The translations under genes were made by a program, and so were the position numbers. DNA of 64,000 bases from Effrenium voratum (taxonomy: Eukaryota; Sar; Dinophyceae; Suessiales; Symbiodiniaceae): positions 129,687-193,686 of the forward strand of contig CAUJNA010000582.1 of assembly GCA_963377175.1 (NCBI GenBank). The letters are read 5' to 3'. The notes below the pieces were generated by a model, which was not told the DNA's origin, did no database searches, and saw nothing but the letters and a program-made list of their open reading frames with translations. Each line of letters opens with the position of its first letter. Position 1 is the stretch's first letter. This document shows, piece after piece, positions 63,810 through 64,000 of the stretch.

Positions 63810-64000
63810 TCCAGGACCAAGAAGCTCTTCTTGTGGATCATCATGTCGCGAATCGTCGCCTCGCCAATGGGGCTCCTCTTCTGTCTATTGATAATCCGGG
63901 TCAACTGTCCAGGTGCGTTGTCCGGGTTCTTCTCCGCCTGAATCAACGCGTTGATGGCTTTGGCGCCCGGAAGGCGTCCAGTAATCAAGCATCCTGTTTG
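63758..64000 (-). pseudogene. Upstream part of the KptA-domain frame (runs off right edge)
   Basis: Open from the window edge leftwards to a stop at 63758; it reads LPGAKAINALIQAEKNPDNA then HKKSFLVLDWPL. At about 63810 the sensible continuation APEGRQLKGSTKTF is in another frame, so one indel joins it to the long frame. The start lies beyond the window. Confidence 0.5.

Noticed and set aside
1..64000. CRISPR array or bacterial operon
   Set aside because: No regularly spaced direct repeats with unique spacers, and no ribosome-binding-site-led tight gene clusters; spliced exons show that this is eukaryotic.

Overview
The window looks like nuclear DNA of a dinoflagellate, probably of the Symbiodinium type. 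The grounds are: genes cut into many small exons by very short introns with GT, GC and GA donors and AG acceptors usually followed by G; exact relics of the dinoflagellate spliced leader (DinoSL); all recognisable host genes of the first 14 kb on one strand, as in dinoflagellate one-way gene arrays; and a heavy load of retroelements (copia, tyrosine-recombinase type, LINE, tRNA-derived SINE). This is inferred from features; no species is claimed.

Region 1 (1-14.6 kb) is a minus-strand array of host genes: an acidic Glu-rich protein running off the left edge, a class I cyclic nucleotide phosphodiesterase (PDE), a GH7 cellulase, a sugar-porter MFS transporter and a clavaminate-synthase-like Fe(II)/2-oxoglutarate oxygenase. 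I rebuilt the exons from protein-family motifs read in frame; first and last exons are often unresolved.

Region 2 (15-23.4 kb) is repeat country: a tandem ~580-base block carrying a tRNA-like SINE and many copies of a 22-base motif, then GC-rich modules alternating with AT-rich arms in opposite orientations.

Region 3 (23.4-32.8 kb) has an unidentified minus-strand multi-exon gene and an 8.06-kb interval bounded by Tc1/mariner-like terminal inverted repeats at TA sites. The interval holds a 220-base tandem repeat, microsatellites and a decayed Ty1/copia element that begins with a DinoSL relic.

Region 4 (34.6-47.5 kb) is the most striking part: a ~12.9-kb retrotransposon bounded by perfect split direct repeats in the order A1-ORFs-B1A2-B2. 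On the minus strand it encodes a tyrosine recombinase, CCCH-type Gag, a C5-methyltransferase-like protein and a DIRS-type reverse transcriptase/RNase H, plus several unknown ORFs. It is strongly enriched for the 4-mer ATGC, and it interrupts a plus-strand open frame that becomes continuous when the element is removed.

Region 5 (47.5-64 kb) has a decayed LINE fragment, diverged repeats, an ISXO2-like transposase fragment, an intronless membrane-protein gene with a leader-like sequence upstream, a long decayed frame, another DinoSL relic, and a large minus-strand reading frame (over 1,500 codons) with a Tpt1/KptA-like RNA 2'-phosphotransferase domain, broken by one TAG and one frameshift.
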